Shown: piece by piece, positions 16,994 through 26,358 of the stretch | Position numbering within the stretch: the first letter of the stretch is position 1 | Layout: each line of letters begins with the position of its first letter | Origin: Halovenus sp037080055 | GTDB lineage: Archaea; Halobacteriota; Halobacteria; Halobacteriales; Haloarculaceae | Direction: 5' to 3' | Assembly: GCF_037080055.1 (NCBI RefSeq) | Contig: NZ_JBAOJI010000001.1 | Span: 868,001 to 932,000, forward strand | Length of the DNA: 64,000 nt | Translations under genes and position numbers: made by a program | Notes under the pieces: model-generated | Database searches by the model: none | The model's input: only the letters and a program-made list of their open reading frames with translations | What the model was told of the DNA's origin: nothing

Positions 16994-18385
16994 CTATTCA
17001 GCAGACGTGACGCCGCTGATCTCGAAGCGCGCGCCGCCATCCGAGCCCGCAGTTACGCAAATCTCCCAGCCGTGGGCCTCGGCCACCTGTTTGACGATAT
17101 TGAGTCCGAAGCCGGTCCCCTCCGCTGCGGTCGAATAACCCGCGTCGAAGACCTCCGATCGGTCCGCCTGTGGGATTCCGAGGCCGTCGTCTTCCACGTA
17201 GAAGCCATCGTCGAGGTCACCGATGGTGATGGTCACGTCGGCACCGCCGTGTTCCACAGCATTGCGAATCAGGTTTTCGAGAAGTTGCTTGAGGCGGCTC
17301 CGATCGGCCCGGATCGGACCGTCGATCCGCGTGTGAAGCGTCGCCTCGTCAGTTGCCACGTTCTGCCAGCAGTGCTGAGAGAGCGCCCCGAGGTCGACAG
17401 TCTCCAGGTCGGTGACCGTCTCCCCTTCGCGGGCCAGCGTGAGGAGCGTCTCGATGAGGTCGTCCATCCGCGTGAGCGCGCGGTCGATCGGTTCGATGTG
17501 CTCGCTGTCGTACTGCTCGTCGAGCAGTTCCAACCGCCCGGCCGCGACGTTCAGAGGGTTGCGCAGGTCGTGACTGACGACGCTCGCGAACTCGTCGAGA
17601 CGCTTGTTTTTGCGTTCGAGTTTTCGCTCGTTCGCCCGCCGTTCGGTCACGTCACGGGCCACGCCCATCACTCCGTCGTAGGCACCATCGTCGGTGGTGA
17701 GGACAACGAAGCGGACGGCGACAGTGATCTGCTCGCCGTCTTTGGTCGTCATCTCCAGATCGACAATGTCGCTTTCGCGCTGGTCGTCTTCGAGGATCTG
17801 TTGGATGAGTTGCTGGCCGCGTTCGAGTTCGCCCTCGGCCATCGCCTGGGAGGCATGGGAGCCGATCATTTCGCTGCGCTCGTAGCCGAGCATCTGCGAC
17901 CAAGATTCGTTCGCGTAGACGAGATTGCCGTTGGCGTCGAGTCGGTAGAGACCGTCACGGGCGGACTCGACGAGCATCCGGTACATCTCGTCGTCGCGGC
18001 CGTCGGGGACCGTTCGGAGGGTCCCTCGGATCTTCTCGGCCAGAAACGCCCAGCTTTCAGGGTCGTCCGTTCGCTCGACGAGGGTGCTCGTCTGTTCGAG
18101 CAGGTCGTCCTCGATGGCGTCGGCGCCGACGCTGGTGAGCAGGACAACCGGGCAACTCGCCGCAATTCGGCCCGCATCTGTGACGAACGTCCGGCTGTCA
18201 GCCGTCTCGAAGGATTCGAGATTGACGAGGAGACAGTCGATAGCCGCGGCGGCTAGCTCCGTTCGTGCCTGATCCAAGTCGGATTCGACTCGGATCCGAA
18301 CGGGCGAATCCTGAAACTCCTCGCGCAATCGATCAGCAACCGTGTCTCTGGAATCCACGAGCAGGACGGTTGCGACATCTGTCAT
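16994..18385 (-). CDS. Receiver-like/PAS sensor histidine kinase (orphan)
   Basis: A 463-aa protein. An N-terminal receiver-fold domain (about 1-118; VATVLLVDSRDTVADRL) has Asn where the phospho-acceptor Asp is expected (IDCLLVNLESF), so it is probably not phosphorylated. PAS (about 130-250; LYRLDANGNLVYANESW), HisKA (VVSHDLRNPLNVAAGRLE) and HATPase_c (NLIRNAVEHGG, DDGLGIPQAD, GTGFGLNIVKQV) follow. ATG 18385 is preceded by a strong GGAGGTG Shine-Dalgarno at about 7 bp, unlike most genes here, so a leadered mRNA is likely. There is no neighbouring response regulator. Confidence 0.92.
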   Translation of the reverse strand: MTDVATVLLVDSRDTVADRLREEFQDSPVRIRVESDLDQARTELAAAAIDCLLVNLESFETADSRTFVTDAGRIAASCPVVLLTSVGADAIEDDLLEQTSTLVERTDDPESWAFLAEKIRGTLRTVPDGRDDEMYRMLVESARDGLYRLDANGNLVYANESWSQMLGYERSEMIGSHASQAMAEGELERGQQLIQQILEDDQRESDIVDLEMTTKDGEQITVAVRFVVLTTDDGAYDGVMGVARDVTERRANERKLERKNKRLDEFASVVSHDLRNPLNVAAGRLELLDEQYDSEHIEPIDRALTRMDDLIETLLTLAREGETVTDLETVDLGALSQHCWQNVATDEATLHTRIDGPIRADRSRLKQLLENLIRNAVEHGGADVTITIGDLDDGFYVEDDGLGIPQADRSEVFDAGYSTAAEGTGFGLNIVKQVAEAHGWEICVTAGSDGGARFEISGVTSAE

Positions 18386-18495
18386 TAACTCCCACCTCCG
18401 GCTGGACACAACTTAAGAATACCTCGACCTGTTCTTAGAGCGGTAGTTGGACGAGTGATGGGCCGACACAGCGGCGGGGGATGGCGGAGTGACAG

Positions 18496-19764
18496 TCAGT
18501 CAGCGGGTTCGGTCTCGTAGCGCTGGATGAATCCGATCCGGTCCTCGCCGACGAGGAGAACGACTGCCAGCCCGGAGCCCGCGAGTGCAAACGCCGCGAG
18601 CACCGCGAAAAAGGCACCGAGGGCGAACTGATCGAGCACGAAACCACCGATTGCGATGCTTGCCGCTCCGAAGCCGAACTCCGCGAGATACGTATAGCCG
18701 TAGGAGAGTCCCCGGGTGTCCGGCGGGGTGTACTGGGCGACGGCGACCTGGTAGAACGGCTGGATGGCAAAGAGGAAAAATCCGAGCACTCCGCAGAGGA
18801 CGACCAGTGCGGCCAGCCCGAGATTCGAGACGGGGACGAAGGCGAGCGCGAGGACGGCGAGAATCACGAACACGACGGCAAGCCCGCGCTCGACGGGAAT
18901 CCGTTCGGTCAGTTTCCCGCCCACGTACTGCCCGCCCATCCCGACGACGAGCAGCCCCACGTAGATGTAATCGCCCGGTTCGATCCCAGTCAGCCCCGCA
19001 GTGAGATCGAGTCCGTTCATCGCGGGCAGTCCCTGGAGAATCTCCGGGAGGAAGGTGAGCACGCCGCGGTAGAACAGCCCCTCGAACGCGACGAGGACGA
19101 ACACGACCAGAAACGCGCTGACGAGCAACTGCCGGCTGTTGGCGAGAAACGACGGCAGGGTGAGTCCCTCTTCGTCCTCTGTGTCGAGATCATCATCGAC
19201 GGCCGCGGTGGTGTCGAACTCCACGCGGAGGCCGTAGAGGACACCGACGGCGGCGGGAAGAGCGAGCAGCGCGGCGACAAGGGGCCAGTCGAGGAAGTAC
19301 AGAAGCGTCGCCGCGGCAAAGGGTCCGAGTGCGATGCCGGCATTGCCGGCCATGCCGTGATAGGCGAAGACCGTCCCCTGCTGGGACGCGCCGGTGCTGA
19401 TCAGGGCCATCCCCGCCGGATGATAGACACTCGCGGCGACCCCCCACCCGACCAGCGCTACGCCGATCAAGTAGACAGAGTTCGCGACGGCGAGAGCGAG
19501 AAAGGACAGTCCCATGCCCGTGAAGCAAGCGAGGACGAGTCGTTTCGGGCCGAACCGGTCAGCCAGAATCCCCGCCGGGAGGGCACCGATCCCGAACGGA
19601 GCGTAGCCGAGCGAGACGACGAGTCCGAGCGTGGCCAGCGAGACATCGAACGAACTGTGCCAGGTAACCAGAAAGATCGGAATCGAAAGCTCGAACCAGT
19701 GGACGAGTCCGTGTCCGAGCATCGTAAATCTCGCAATCGCTCGGTCGTTTGCGTTCAGTGCCAT
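18496..19764 (-). CDS. Major facilitator superfamily transporter
   Basis: A 422-aa polytopic protein with about 12 hydrophobic segments in two halves. The loop 2-3 MFS signature is visible as GILADRFGPKRLVL. A cytoplasmic acidic linker (DTTAAVDDDLDTEDEEG) separates the halves. The N-terminal AIARFTMLGHGLVHWFELSIPI is typical of FSR/fosmidomycin-resistance-like and related MFS proteins; substrate is unknown. ATG 19764 (MALNANDRA) is preferred to an in-frame ATG 14 codons upstream. Confidence 0.9.
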   Translation of the reverse strand: MALNANDRAIARFTMLGHGLVHWFELSIPIFLVTWHSSFDVSLATLGLVVSLGYAPFGIGALPAGILADRFGPKRLVLACFTGMGLSFLALAVANSVYLIGVALVGWGVAASVYHPAGMALISTGASQQGTVFAYHGMAGNAGIALGPFAAATLLYFLDWPLVAALLALPAAVGVLYGLRVEFDTTAAVDDDLDTEDEEGLTLPSFLANSRQLLVSAFLVVFVLVAFEGLFYRGVLTFLPEILQGLPAMNGLDLTAGLTGIEPGDYIYVGLLVVGMGGQYVGGKLTERIPVERGLAVVFVILAVLALAFVPVSNLGLAALVVLCGVLGFFLFAIQPFYQVAVAQYTPPDTRGLSYGYTYLAEFGFGAASIAIGGFVLDQFALGAFFAVLAAFALAGSGLAVVLLVGEDRIGFIQRYETEPAD

Positions 19765-19875
19765 CGAACTTGCTTTGGGCAACGTCGCGGAGTCACTTAG
19801 CCACACTGACTCGGATCGCTCGACCTGATATATACGTGACTATAACCAAACGAACGGTACGTCCATATCCATACC

Positions 19876-19886
19876 AAAATATACAT
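19876..19886 (+). promoter_or_regulatory. TATA-like box for the beta-propeller gene
   Basis: AAAATATACAT lies about 29-39 bp before the ATG at 19915, in an AT-rich divergent spacer shared with the MFS gene. Spacing fits an archaeal promoter with a very short leader. Confidence 0.5.
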
Positions 19887-19914
19887 TACGGCGTGTGATA
19901 TTCATTGAAACAAC

Positions 19915-21264
19915 ATGTCCCCGCGGAACCCTCAGACGCCGAATCGCCGGCAATTCCTCCAGTTGGCCGGCTGTACCATCGGATCCGCCACATTGGTAGG
20001 AGCGGCTACACCCGGACGTGCCAGCGAGCCGGCAGATTGGTCGTTCGATACCGGTGGCCCGGTATTTTCCTCTCCGACAGTTGTCGAGAACACAGTCTAC
20101 GTCGGTTCACAGCGCGGCGCGGTCTACGCGCTCGATGGAGCGACGGGCGAGCAGATCTGGGCGTTCGAAACGAGCGAATCCGTCGATAGCTCGCCGTTCG
20201 TGATCGATCAGAGCGGAGGCGGCGACAGCGCGGATCGACTCGTGCTCGTCGGCTGCGACGACACGAATCTGTACGCCCTCGACGCCGAGAGTGGCGATCA
20301 GGAGTGGCAAATCGAGACGAACGGCCGGATTCAGGCCTCGCCGGTCGTCGGGGCCGAGACGTTGTTCATCGTCAGCGACAACGACGGTCTCTACGCAGTG
20401 GATACAACCAGCGGCGAGCAACGCTGGTTCTCCGAGTACCGCTCGGCGAGTTACGCGTCGCCGACGGTCATCGAGGATACAGTGTTCGTGCGTGGCCAGA
20501 AACTCCGAGCGCTCGACCCCCGGTCGGGCTGGCAGCGCTGGCAGTTCGACCTCGGGAGTGGGACCTACTCTTCACCGACAGTCGCCGACGGAACCGTCTA
20601 CATCGGCGACAGGGAACGAAACGGCGGACCGAACTCTGCCGGAAACCTCTACGCGCTCGATATCGAGTCAGGCGAGGAGGAGTGGGTGTTCGACACCGAC
20701 GAGTTCGTCGACGCCTCGCCCACCGTCGCGGGAGAGACAGTCTACGTCGGCGGCTGGAAGACGCGATTCAGATCCAGCGACGACGAATCGTCGGGAACCG
20801 GGTCGGTATTCGCAGTGGAGGCCGACAGCGGAACGAAACGCTGGCAGTTCGAGACTGACGGTCGAGTGCTATCCTCACCGACGGTCGCCGACGGCGTCGT
20901 CTTCGTCGGGAGTTGGGATGGCACGGTCTACGGACTGGATGCAGCCACTGGCGACGAACGCGTCGCGCTCGAAACCGGCGGCCGCGTGAGTTCCTCACCG
21001 ACAGTCGCCGACGGACGGCTGTACGTCGGGAGTAACGACGGTCACGTCTACGCGCTGTCAGCAGGCGTCACGGGCACGAGTACCGATTCCCGTGTCGAAC
21101 TCGGAACACTCGGACACACCGGGAGCAAGCGCCTGCCGGAGAACCTCCAGCCGAGCAGCCGCCTCGACGGATTCACCGCACGTTCGCTGGGTGCCGGCGG
21201 CGCTGTTGGATTTCTCGCCGGGAGCGGGCTGCTGTACTACGGCGACGACAGCCTGAATTCCTAA
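19915..21264 (+). CDS. Tat-exported PQQ-like beta-propeller protein
   Basis: A 449-aa protein with a twin-arginine signal (PNRRQFLQLAGCTIGSATLVGAA) ending near ATPGRA. The mature part is about seven to eight repeats of the blade pattern SSPTVxDGTVYVGSxDGxxYALDAxTGxxxWxF (for example VFSSPTVVENTVYVGS and RVSSSPTVADGRLYVGS). This is the PQQ/BamB-like propeller; residues needed for PQQ catalysis cannot be confirmed. A Gly-rich hydrophobic C-terminal segment (SLGAGGAVGFLAGSGLLYY) could be a membrane tether. It may be a scaffold or binding protein outside the membrane. The 3' end is two bases from the convergent peptidase gene. Confidence 0.9.
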   Translation: MSPRNPQTPNRRQFLQLAGCTIGSATLVGAATPGRASEPADWSFDTGGPVFSSPTVVENTVYVGSQRGAVYALDGATGEQIWAFETSESVDSSPFVIDQSGGGDSADRLVLVGCDDTNLYALDAESGDQEWQIETNGRIQASPVVGAETLFIVSDNDGLYAVDTTSGEQRWFSEYRSASYASPTVIEDTVFVRGQKLRALDPRSGWQRWQFDLGSGTYSSPTVADGTVYIGDRERNGGPNSAGNLYALDIESGEEEWVFDTDEFVDASPTVAGETVYVGGWKTRFRSSDDESSGTGSVFAVEADSGTKRWQFETDGRVLSSPTVADGVVFVGSWDGTVYGLDAATGDERVALETGGRVSSSPTVADGRLYVGSNDGHVYALSAGVTGTSTDSRVELGTLGHTGSKRLPENLQPSSRLDGFTARSLGAGGAVGFLAGSGLLYYGDDSLNS

Positions 21265-21266
21265 GC

Positions 21267-23138
21267 TCAGACGTGGTCGTCGAGGAAGTCGACGACAGCA
21301 CCGTATGCTTCGATCTGGTTGTCGAGTTTCGAGATGCCGTGGCCTTCGTCCTCGAAGACGCGCTTTCGGACCGGAACGCCCTGCTCGCGGGCCTGCTCGA
21401 CGATCTGTTCTGCTTCGCCGACCGGCACCCGCGGGTCGTTCGCGCCGTGAAGCACGAACAGTGGTGCCTCGATTGCCTCGATGTTGTTCGTCGGGCTGAT
21501 CGATTCGAGAAACTCCCGATCCTCGGCGAGCGAGCCGTATTCGGCCTCGCGGAGTTCTCGCCGCCACGATCCCGTGTTTTCCAGGAAGGTGACGAAGTTC
21601 GCAATCCCGACAACGTCGACCCCTGCCGCCCAGAGGTCGGGATATTCCGTCAGCGCAGCCAGGACCATGAACCCACCGTAGGAGCCGCCTTTGGCGACGA
21701 TTCGGTCGGGGTCGACGGCCTCGTGATCGGTGAGCCACTCGACGGCGTGTTCGATGTCCGCGACAGAGTCCATGCGCTTCTCGACATCGTCGAGATGGGT
21801 GTACTCCCGGCCGTAGCCCGACGAGCCGCGGACGTTGGGCTCGAAGAGTGCGTAGCCCTCCGCGAGGAAGTACTGCCGGAGTCCCGAGAAGGAGGGCCGG
21901 CGCTGACTCTCGGGACCGCCGTGGATGTCGACGATGACGGGCGCGCCGCCGTCGGGCACCGTCTCGGGCAGCGAAAAAAAGGCGGGAATCTCCCGGCCGT
22001 CGAAGCTCTCGTAGCGAACGAGGGTGGGGTCGATAAACGTCTCTCGTGGGATGCCTGCCGTCGATGCGTGGGTCCACCTCGTTGCGGCCCCGGCGGGATC
22101 ACCCGCGAGGGCGGCGTCGTCGTCCGCGAGTTGGCGGAGCGCGGTCAGATCGACGACCGACACGTTTGTGTTGATCTGCCGGCCCGACGAGGAGAGCGCA
22201 ATACGGTCTCCGTCGGGGCCGAAACTGACGCCGCCGGCGACACTGCCCGGAAGGTCGGGAATCGGAAGCTCCCGAATCCCGTTCTCGGTCAGTTCGCCGA
22301 GCGTGAGTTCGGTGTAGCCGTCGACGTTGCGTGAATAGACGAGTGTGTCACTCTCATCGTCGACAGCGACGCCGTCGATGTTCCACTCGCCGCCGGATCG
22401 AATCCCTGTGAGATCGCCCGTCTCCGGGTCCATTCGGGCAAGAAACAGCGTTTCGCTGCCATCGTCGGTGACGAGATACAGGTGCTCGCCGTCGGGCCCC
22501 CACTGGACGCTCGAATAGCGGATCTCTTCGTCGTGTGGCGTGAGATGGCGGCGCTCGCCGGTGTCGAGATCGAGGACGTAGATGTCCTGGTCGAAATTCG
22601 AGTAGGCCTCCCGGAGGACGAGTGCGTCGCCGTCCGGGTGCCAGCCGGTGACGCTCAGCCAGCCGTCGCCCTCGAAGACGAGTTCCGCCTCCTCGCCGAC
22701 CGCGTCGCGGTCCTGCACGTAGATATCGAAGACCGACTCGTCGCGGCGGTTCGAGGCGAAGGCAAACTGCTCGCCGTCCGGGCTCCAGCCGCCCCAGCGG
22801 TGTTTTGCCTCGGGCATCCCCGTCAGATTCGTGATTCGCCCGTCGGCGTCCAGTCGGAACAACTGCATGCGTTCGTTGCCGCCTTCGTCCATGCCGAAGA
22901 CCATCTCGGGCCGTTCGGGGGAGTAGGTGACGAAGGAGACTGGTTCGTCGTAGAAGGTGCGCTGGGTGGGCCACTCGCCCGGGTCGTCAAGGGTGTAGAC
23001 CTGTGCGACGCCAGTCGTATCGAGCAGGAAGGCGAGCCGTCCGTCCGGGCCCAGCGACGCGCCGTAGGCGCTGCGGACCGTCAGATACCGTTCGAGATCG
23101 TAATCGCTCACGCCAGAGTCCAGACGCGGCGAGTACAT
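21267..23138 (-). CDS. S9 family prolyl oligopeptidase-like serine peptidase
   Basis: A 623-aa protein. The N-terminal 7-bladed-propeller-like region (about 1-370) contains WSPDGEQFAFAS and WGPDGEHLYLV repeats; the C-terminal alpha/beta hydrolase domain carries the triad Ser486 (GGSYGGF), Asp568 (HGANDPRVP) and His600 (EGHG). It belongs to the acylaminoacyl-peptidase/DPP-like branch. There is no signal peptide, so it acts in the cytoplasm on short peptides or N-blocked peptides. The region is not part of an obvious operon. Confidence 0.94.
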   Translation of the reverse strand: MYSPRLDSGVSDYDLERYLTVRSAYGASLGPDGRLAFLLDTTGVAQVYTLDDPGEWPTQRTFYDEPVSFVTYSPERPEMVFGMDEGGNERMQLFRLDADGRITNLTGMPEAKHRWGGWSPDGEQFAFASNRRDESVFDIYVQDRDAVGEEAELVFEGDGWLSVTGWHPDGDALVLREAYSNFDQDIYVLDLDTGERRHLTPHDEEIRYSSVQWGPDGEHLYLVTDDGSETLFLARMDPETGDLTGIRSGGEWNIDGVAVDDESDTLVYSRNVDGYTELTLGELTENGIRELPIPDLPGSVAGGVSFGPDGDRIALSSSGRQINTNVSVVDLTALRQLADDDAALAGDPAGAATRWTHASTAGIPRETFIDPTLVRYESFDGREIPAFFSLPETVPDGGAPVIVDIHGGPESQRRPSFSGLRQYFLAEGYALFEPNVRGSSGYGREYTHLDDVEKRMDSVADIEHAVEWLTDHEAVDPDRIVAKGGSYGGFMVLAALTEYPDLWAAGVDVVGIANFVTFLENTGSWRRELREAEYGSLAEDREFLESISPTNNIEAIEAPLFVLHGANDPRVPVGEAEQIVEQAREQGVPVRKRVFEDEGHGISKLDNQIEAYGAVVDFLDDHV

Positions 23139-23177
23139 AGCGTTTGTGCGCCCGGCGAGTGCTCGTGAAAACGAGAG

Positions 23178-23188
23178 ATATACTTATA
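23178..23188 (+). promoter_or_regulatory. TATA-like box for small gene 23213
   Basis: ATATACTTATA lies 25-35 bp before ATG 23213. This supports translation of that 46-aa gene from a leaderless transcript. Confidence 0.55.
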
Positions 23189-23212
23189 CAACTCGCTGTC
23201 GAACTGACAGAT

Positions 23213-23353
23213 ATGCCAACAATCGATATCGACGAGGAGACCATCGAACGGCTCGACGCCCTCCGCATCGACGACGAATCCTACGACGAGATCATCAACG
23301 AACTCATCAATATCTACGAGGCGGAGGAGCTGGTACTGTTCAAATCCGAGTAG
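23213..23353 (+). CDS. 46-aa antitoxin-like protein
   Basis: A very acidic small protein (MPTIDIDEETIERLDALR...ELINIYEAEELVLFKSE). The beta-strand-then-helix start (PTIDIDEETIERLDAL) resembles short VapB/ribbon-helix-helix antitoxins and, from memory, the haloarchaeal DUF7557 family. No toxin gene is adjacent. It is divergent from the S9 peptidase and convergent with thiI across 6 bp. The promoter position supports this start. Confidence 0.78.
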   Translation: MPTIDIDEETIERLDALRIDDESYDEIINELINIYEAEELVLFKSE

Positions 23354-23359
23354 CGACGG

Positions 23360-24544
23360 TTACTCGACCAGCGTGCGCTCGGCCGCTGCGCGGGCGGCCC
23401 GTCGTTCGAGGTCGTCGGGTTCGGCCTCATGGACCTGCGCCAGCGGTGGCTGTGTCGCCGGTCGGTCAGGAGCGAGCAGGTGACAGCCCGTGTCGATGGT
23501 CGAGTCGGGATACGTGCCAATCTCTTGTGCGCACTGGCTGATCGTCGACTTGTCGGTCGTGAGCAGCGGCCGGTGGACCGGCAGGTCGGTCGACGCGCTC
23601 GTCACCCGGAGATTTGCAGTCGTCTGGCTGGATTTCTGTCCGGTCGACTCGCCGGTGACGATGCCGACCGCATCGAGATCTGCGGCGACGTTCTCGGCGA
23701 TCTGAAACATGTACCGCCGGACAGCGAGCATCCGGTACATGTCGAGATCGGCGGCAATCTCCTCGATCGTCTCGCCGGCCGGCGCGATCCGGAGTCGGGT
23801 GTCGAAGTTCGGGGCGTACTCGCCGAGTGTCGCCGCCGTCTCCTCGGCGCGGAGTCGGTGGTCGACGCCGCTGTACTCCCCCAGATCGATGTACAGCGGG
23901 TAGACAGGCGCGCCGCGTTTCATCGCCAGCCACGCCGCCACCGGCGAGTCGATCCCACCGCTGAACAGCGCGACCAGCGGCTCCTGTGTCCCGAGCGGCA
24001 GCCCACCCGGTCCGGATCGGCGGCCGACGAAGACGTACGCGTCGTCCGGTCGGCACTCAACGGCGAAGGTGAGGTCGGGGTCGTCGAGATCGACCGTCGG
24101 CTCGATGCCCGCCTCCCGTGCGACGGTTCCGACAACGTCGCCACCTTCGCGTTCGAGGTCCGTGCTGGCGAATGGATGGGCCGATTTGGGGCCAGCGCGG
24201 TCGACGCGGACGGCATAAGACTGGCCATCGTACTGTTCGCGGGCCGTCTCAGCGAGTGCGTCCGTGATCGCTTCCATCGTTGGCTCGACGCGGCGAGCCG
24301 GACTGGCCGAGACGACACCGAAGGTGTCCGTGACGGCAGCCGTCACCGCGTCGATCTGTGCCGGCGTCGTCTCGACGTAGAGGCGGGTGTTCTCGCGGAT
24401 TACGTCAGCGTCGAATCCGCGGTCGTCGAGGATCGCCAGCAGGTTCTCCTGAAGCCGTTGTTCCATCCGGCCGCGGAGCTGTGGGCTTTTGATCCCGATT
24501 TCGCCGTACCGAACGAGGATTGTCCCTGCTCCGGGCGGGTGCAT
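23360..24544 (-). CDS. thiI: tRNA 4-thiouridine synthase ThiI
   Basis: A 394-aa ATP-dependent sulfurtransferase that makes 4-thiouridine at position 8 of tRNA. It has an N-terminal ferredoxin-like/THUMP region (about 1-170) and a PP-loop pyrophosphatase with SGGIDSPVAAWLAMKRGA at about 194. The downstream GESTGQKSSQTTANL is the family adenylation motif. The C-terminal rhodanese domain of bacterial ThiI is absent, as usual in archaea, so sulfur must come from another carrier. A TATA-like GTTTATTC lies about 25 bp upstream. Confidence 0.95.
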   Translation of the reverse strand: MHPPGAGTILVRYGEIGIKSPQLRGRMEQRLQENLLAILDDRGFDADVIRENTRLYVETTPAQIDAVTAAVTDTFGVVSASPARRVEPTMEAITDALAETAREQYDGQSYAVRVDRAGPKSAHPFASTDLEREGGDVVGTVAREAGIEPTVDLDDPDLTFAVECRPDDAYVFVGRRSGPGGLPLGTQEPLVALFSGGIDSPVAAWLAMKRGAPVYPLYIDLGEYSGVDHRLRAEETAATLGEYAPNFDTRLRIAPAGETIEEIAADLDMYRMLAVRRYMFQIAENVAADLDAVGIVTGESTGQKSSQTTANLRVTSASTDLPVHRPLLTTDKSTISQCAQEIGTYPDSTIDTGCHLLAPDRPATQPPLAQVHEAEPDDLERRAARAAAERTLVE

Positions 24545-24618
24545 GCCAGCCCGTTACCTGCGAGTGAATAAACGCGCTTTGATCAGGCGGGAGCGATCCG
24601 ATTCTGCGCTGTGATGTA

Positions 24619-24999
24619 TCACGCGGTGTTGCTCTCCGTGATGTCCGTCTTCGAGAGCACACCCACGATATCTCCCTCGTCGGTGACTGGTACGTAGCTG
24701 ATTTTCTCCTGCAGCATCGTCGAAGCCGCATCCTTGATGTGCTGTGTCGGATTGATCGTCGTCGTCACTTCTGTCGCGGCGTCGTCGACGTGGAGCTGTG
24801 AGGTGTCGGCTCCCTCGGCGACCTGCCGGACGATATCGGTACTCGTGACGATACTGGTCGGCTCCCCCGTGACGATCACTGCCCCCATGTTCGCCTCACC
24901 CATCCGCTCGGCGGCGGCAACCAGCGACGAGTCCGCTCCGACCGTCTCGAAGGACTCCGACATGTACCGCGCGACCGTCTGATCTTGTTGCTTGCTCAC
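24619..24999 (-). CDS. CBS-domain pair protein
   Basis: A 126-aa protein consisting almost entirely of two CBS motifs: VARYMSESFETVGADSSLV...GAVIVTGEPTSIVTSTDI, and EVTTTINPTQHIKDAA...SYVPVTDEGDIVGVLSKTDI. Such pairs bind adenine nucleotides or SAM and regulate partners. GTG 24999 is chosen as start because a TATA-like TATAATTAT (25021-25029) lies 22-30 bp upstream, as in leaderless transcripts; a TTG codon 9 bp further upstream is the alternative. It lies next to methionine adenosyltransferase on the same strand, with an 81-bp gap. Confidence 0.9.
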   Translation of the reverse strand: MSKQQDQTVARYMSESFETVGADSSLVAAAERMGEANMGAVIVTGEPTSIVTSTDIVRQVAEGADTSQLHVDDAATEVTTTINPTQHIKDAASTMLQEKISYVPVTDEGDIVGVLSKTDITESNTA

Positions 25000-25020
25000 A
25001 ATACACAATTTGCGTGTACA

Positions 25021-25029
25021 ATAATTATA
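25021..25029 (-). promoter_or_regulatory. TATA-like box for CBS gene
   Basis: On the minus strand this reads TATAATTAT, 22-30 bp before the GTG at 24999. It supports that start and a leaderless mRNA. Confidence 0.55.
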
Positions 25030-25080
25030 GTTGGGGCTGTTCGGGCGGGAGAAATGAGAAGCCGATCGCAGAAACAGAGT

Positions 25081-26283
25081 TCAGAACGTCGACAGTTCGT
25101 TCTCGATGACGCGCTCGGTGATGTCGGTGACGTTCGCCAGTTCGTCGTCGACGTTATCGACGATATCCTCGCGGATATCCTCGATCGTGACGCCCTCTTC
25201 GGTGAGGACCTGTGCATCGGCGACGTGAGGGTGATCGATGGGCTGGCCAATCTGGCTCAGCAGGCGCATCTGGAGCTGTTTGATCCCGTCGACATCCTCG
25301 ACGACGGACTGGGCGATCTCCGTCGAGAGCAGGTTGTAGATCTTCCCGATGTGGTTGACGGGGTTTTTCCCGCTCGTGGCTTCCATACTCATCGGGCGGT
25401 TCGGCGTGATCAGCCCGTTGGCACGGTTGCCACGGCCGACCGATCCGTCGTCGCCCTGCTCGGCGCTGGTCCCGGTCGTCGTCAGATAGATCGACCCCTC
25501 GTCGTAGTTGTCGGCCGTATTCACGTAGACGGTCACGTCGCGGTCGGTGTACTCACTCGCAAGATCCTCGACGTAATCCTCGACGTCGCGGACAGCGCGC
25601 TTGTACTCTTCGAGGTCGTCGATATACCGATCGACCATCGCGACGGCGACGGTCACGTCGATCTGGTCGCCCTCGCGTTTGCCCATCACCTTGATATCCT
25701 GTCCGACCTCGGGATTGTCGTCGGAGTACGTCCCGTTCAGCCGGTGTTCGGTGTTGTAGACGATCTGTTCGGTCTCGGTCAGCGGCGCGTGGCCAACGCC
25801 GTAACTGGTGTCGTTGGCCATCGGCACCGCACCCTCCTCGCCGAAGACATCCTGCAGATCACCGCTTCCCTCCCCGAGTTTGATGTCGACGATGATGTCG
25901 GTCCCCACGTCGAGATACGGGAACGTTTCGTCGAGATACTCCCGTGCAGCACGGAGCGCAATCGTCTCCGCCGGGATCTTTTCACCCTCGTAGCTCTTTG
26001 TCGCGCGGCCGACGATCAGCAGATAGATCGGTTCGAGCATCTCTCCGCCGCCAAAGGCCGGCGCGGCCGTCCCGGCGACCAGTTGGGTCTCGTCGGTGTT
26101 GAAATGCAGCAGCCGTCCGAACCGGTCGAGGTAGGTCTGAGCCAGCGCCCGCGCGACTTCTTCGGCGACGCCGTCACAGATCGAATCGGGATGACCGATC
26201 CCCTTCCGCTCGACAATTTCGATATGCTGATCCTCGACGGCCGTCGCCGCTGCAGGCTCGACGTGAATATTCCGTTCAGTCAT
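25081..26283 (-). CDS. mat: Archaeal S-adenosylmethionine synthetase (AMAT)
   Basis: Makes SAM from methionine and ATP. A 400-aa protein of the archaeal type, distinct in sequence from bacterial MetK. Landmarks are GHPDSICDGVAEEVARAL at the N-terminus, GRATKSYEGEKIP, and GRGNRANGLITPNRPMSMEA in the C-terminal half. ATG 26283 (MTERNIHVEP) is chosen; the minus-strand GAAAGTTATA (26311-26320) about 30 bp upstream fits a leaderless promoter. It pairs metabolically with ahcY at 1157. Confidence 0.96.
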   Translation of the reverse strand: MTERNIHVEPAAATAVEDQHIEIVERKGIGHPDSICDGVAEEVARALAQTYLDRFGRLLHFNTDETQLVAGTAAPAFGGGEMLEPIYLLIVGRATKSYEGEKIPAETIALRAAREYLDETFPYLDVGTDIIVDIKLGEGSGDLQDVFGEEGAVPMANDTSYGVGHAPLTETEQIVYNTEHRLNGTYSDDNPEVGQDIKVMGKREGDQIDVTVAVAMVDRYIDDLEEYKRAVRDVEDYVEDLASEYTDRDVTVYVNTADNYDEGSIYLTTTGTSAEQGDDGSVGRGNRANGLITPNRPMSMEATSGKNPVNHIGKIYNLLSTEIAQSVVEDVDGIKQLQMRLLSQIGQPIDHPHVADAQVLTEEGVTIEDIREDIVDNVDDELANVTDITERVIENELSTF

Positions 26284-26310
26284 TACACGAACCTTCGACA
26301 GCGCTCCGTC

Positions 26311-26320
26311 TATAACTTTC
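26311..26320 (-). promoter_or_regulatory. TATA-like box for mat
   Basis: The minus strand reads GAAAGTTATA 28-37 bp before the ATG at 26283, consistent with an archaeal core promoter. Confidence 0.5.
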
Positions 26321-26358
26321 GGAAACAATGACGGGTGAGAGAATACACTGTAGTAATA

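Noticed and set aside
16994..18385. Histidine kinase as pseudogene because its receiver lacks Asp
   Set aside because: HisKA and HATPase_c motifs are complete and the frame is intact, so the kinase is probably functional with a non-phosphorylated N-domain.
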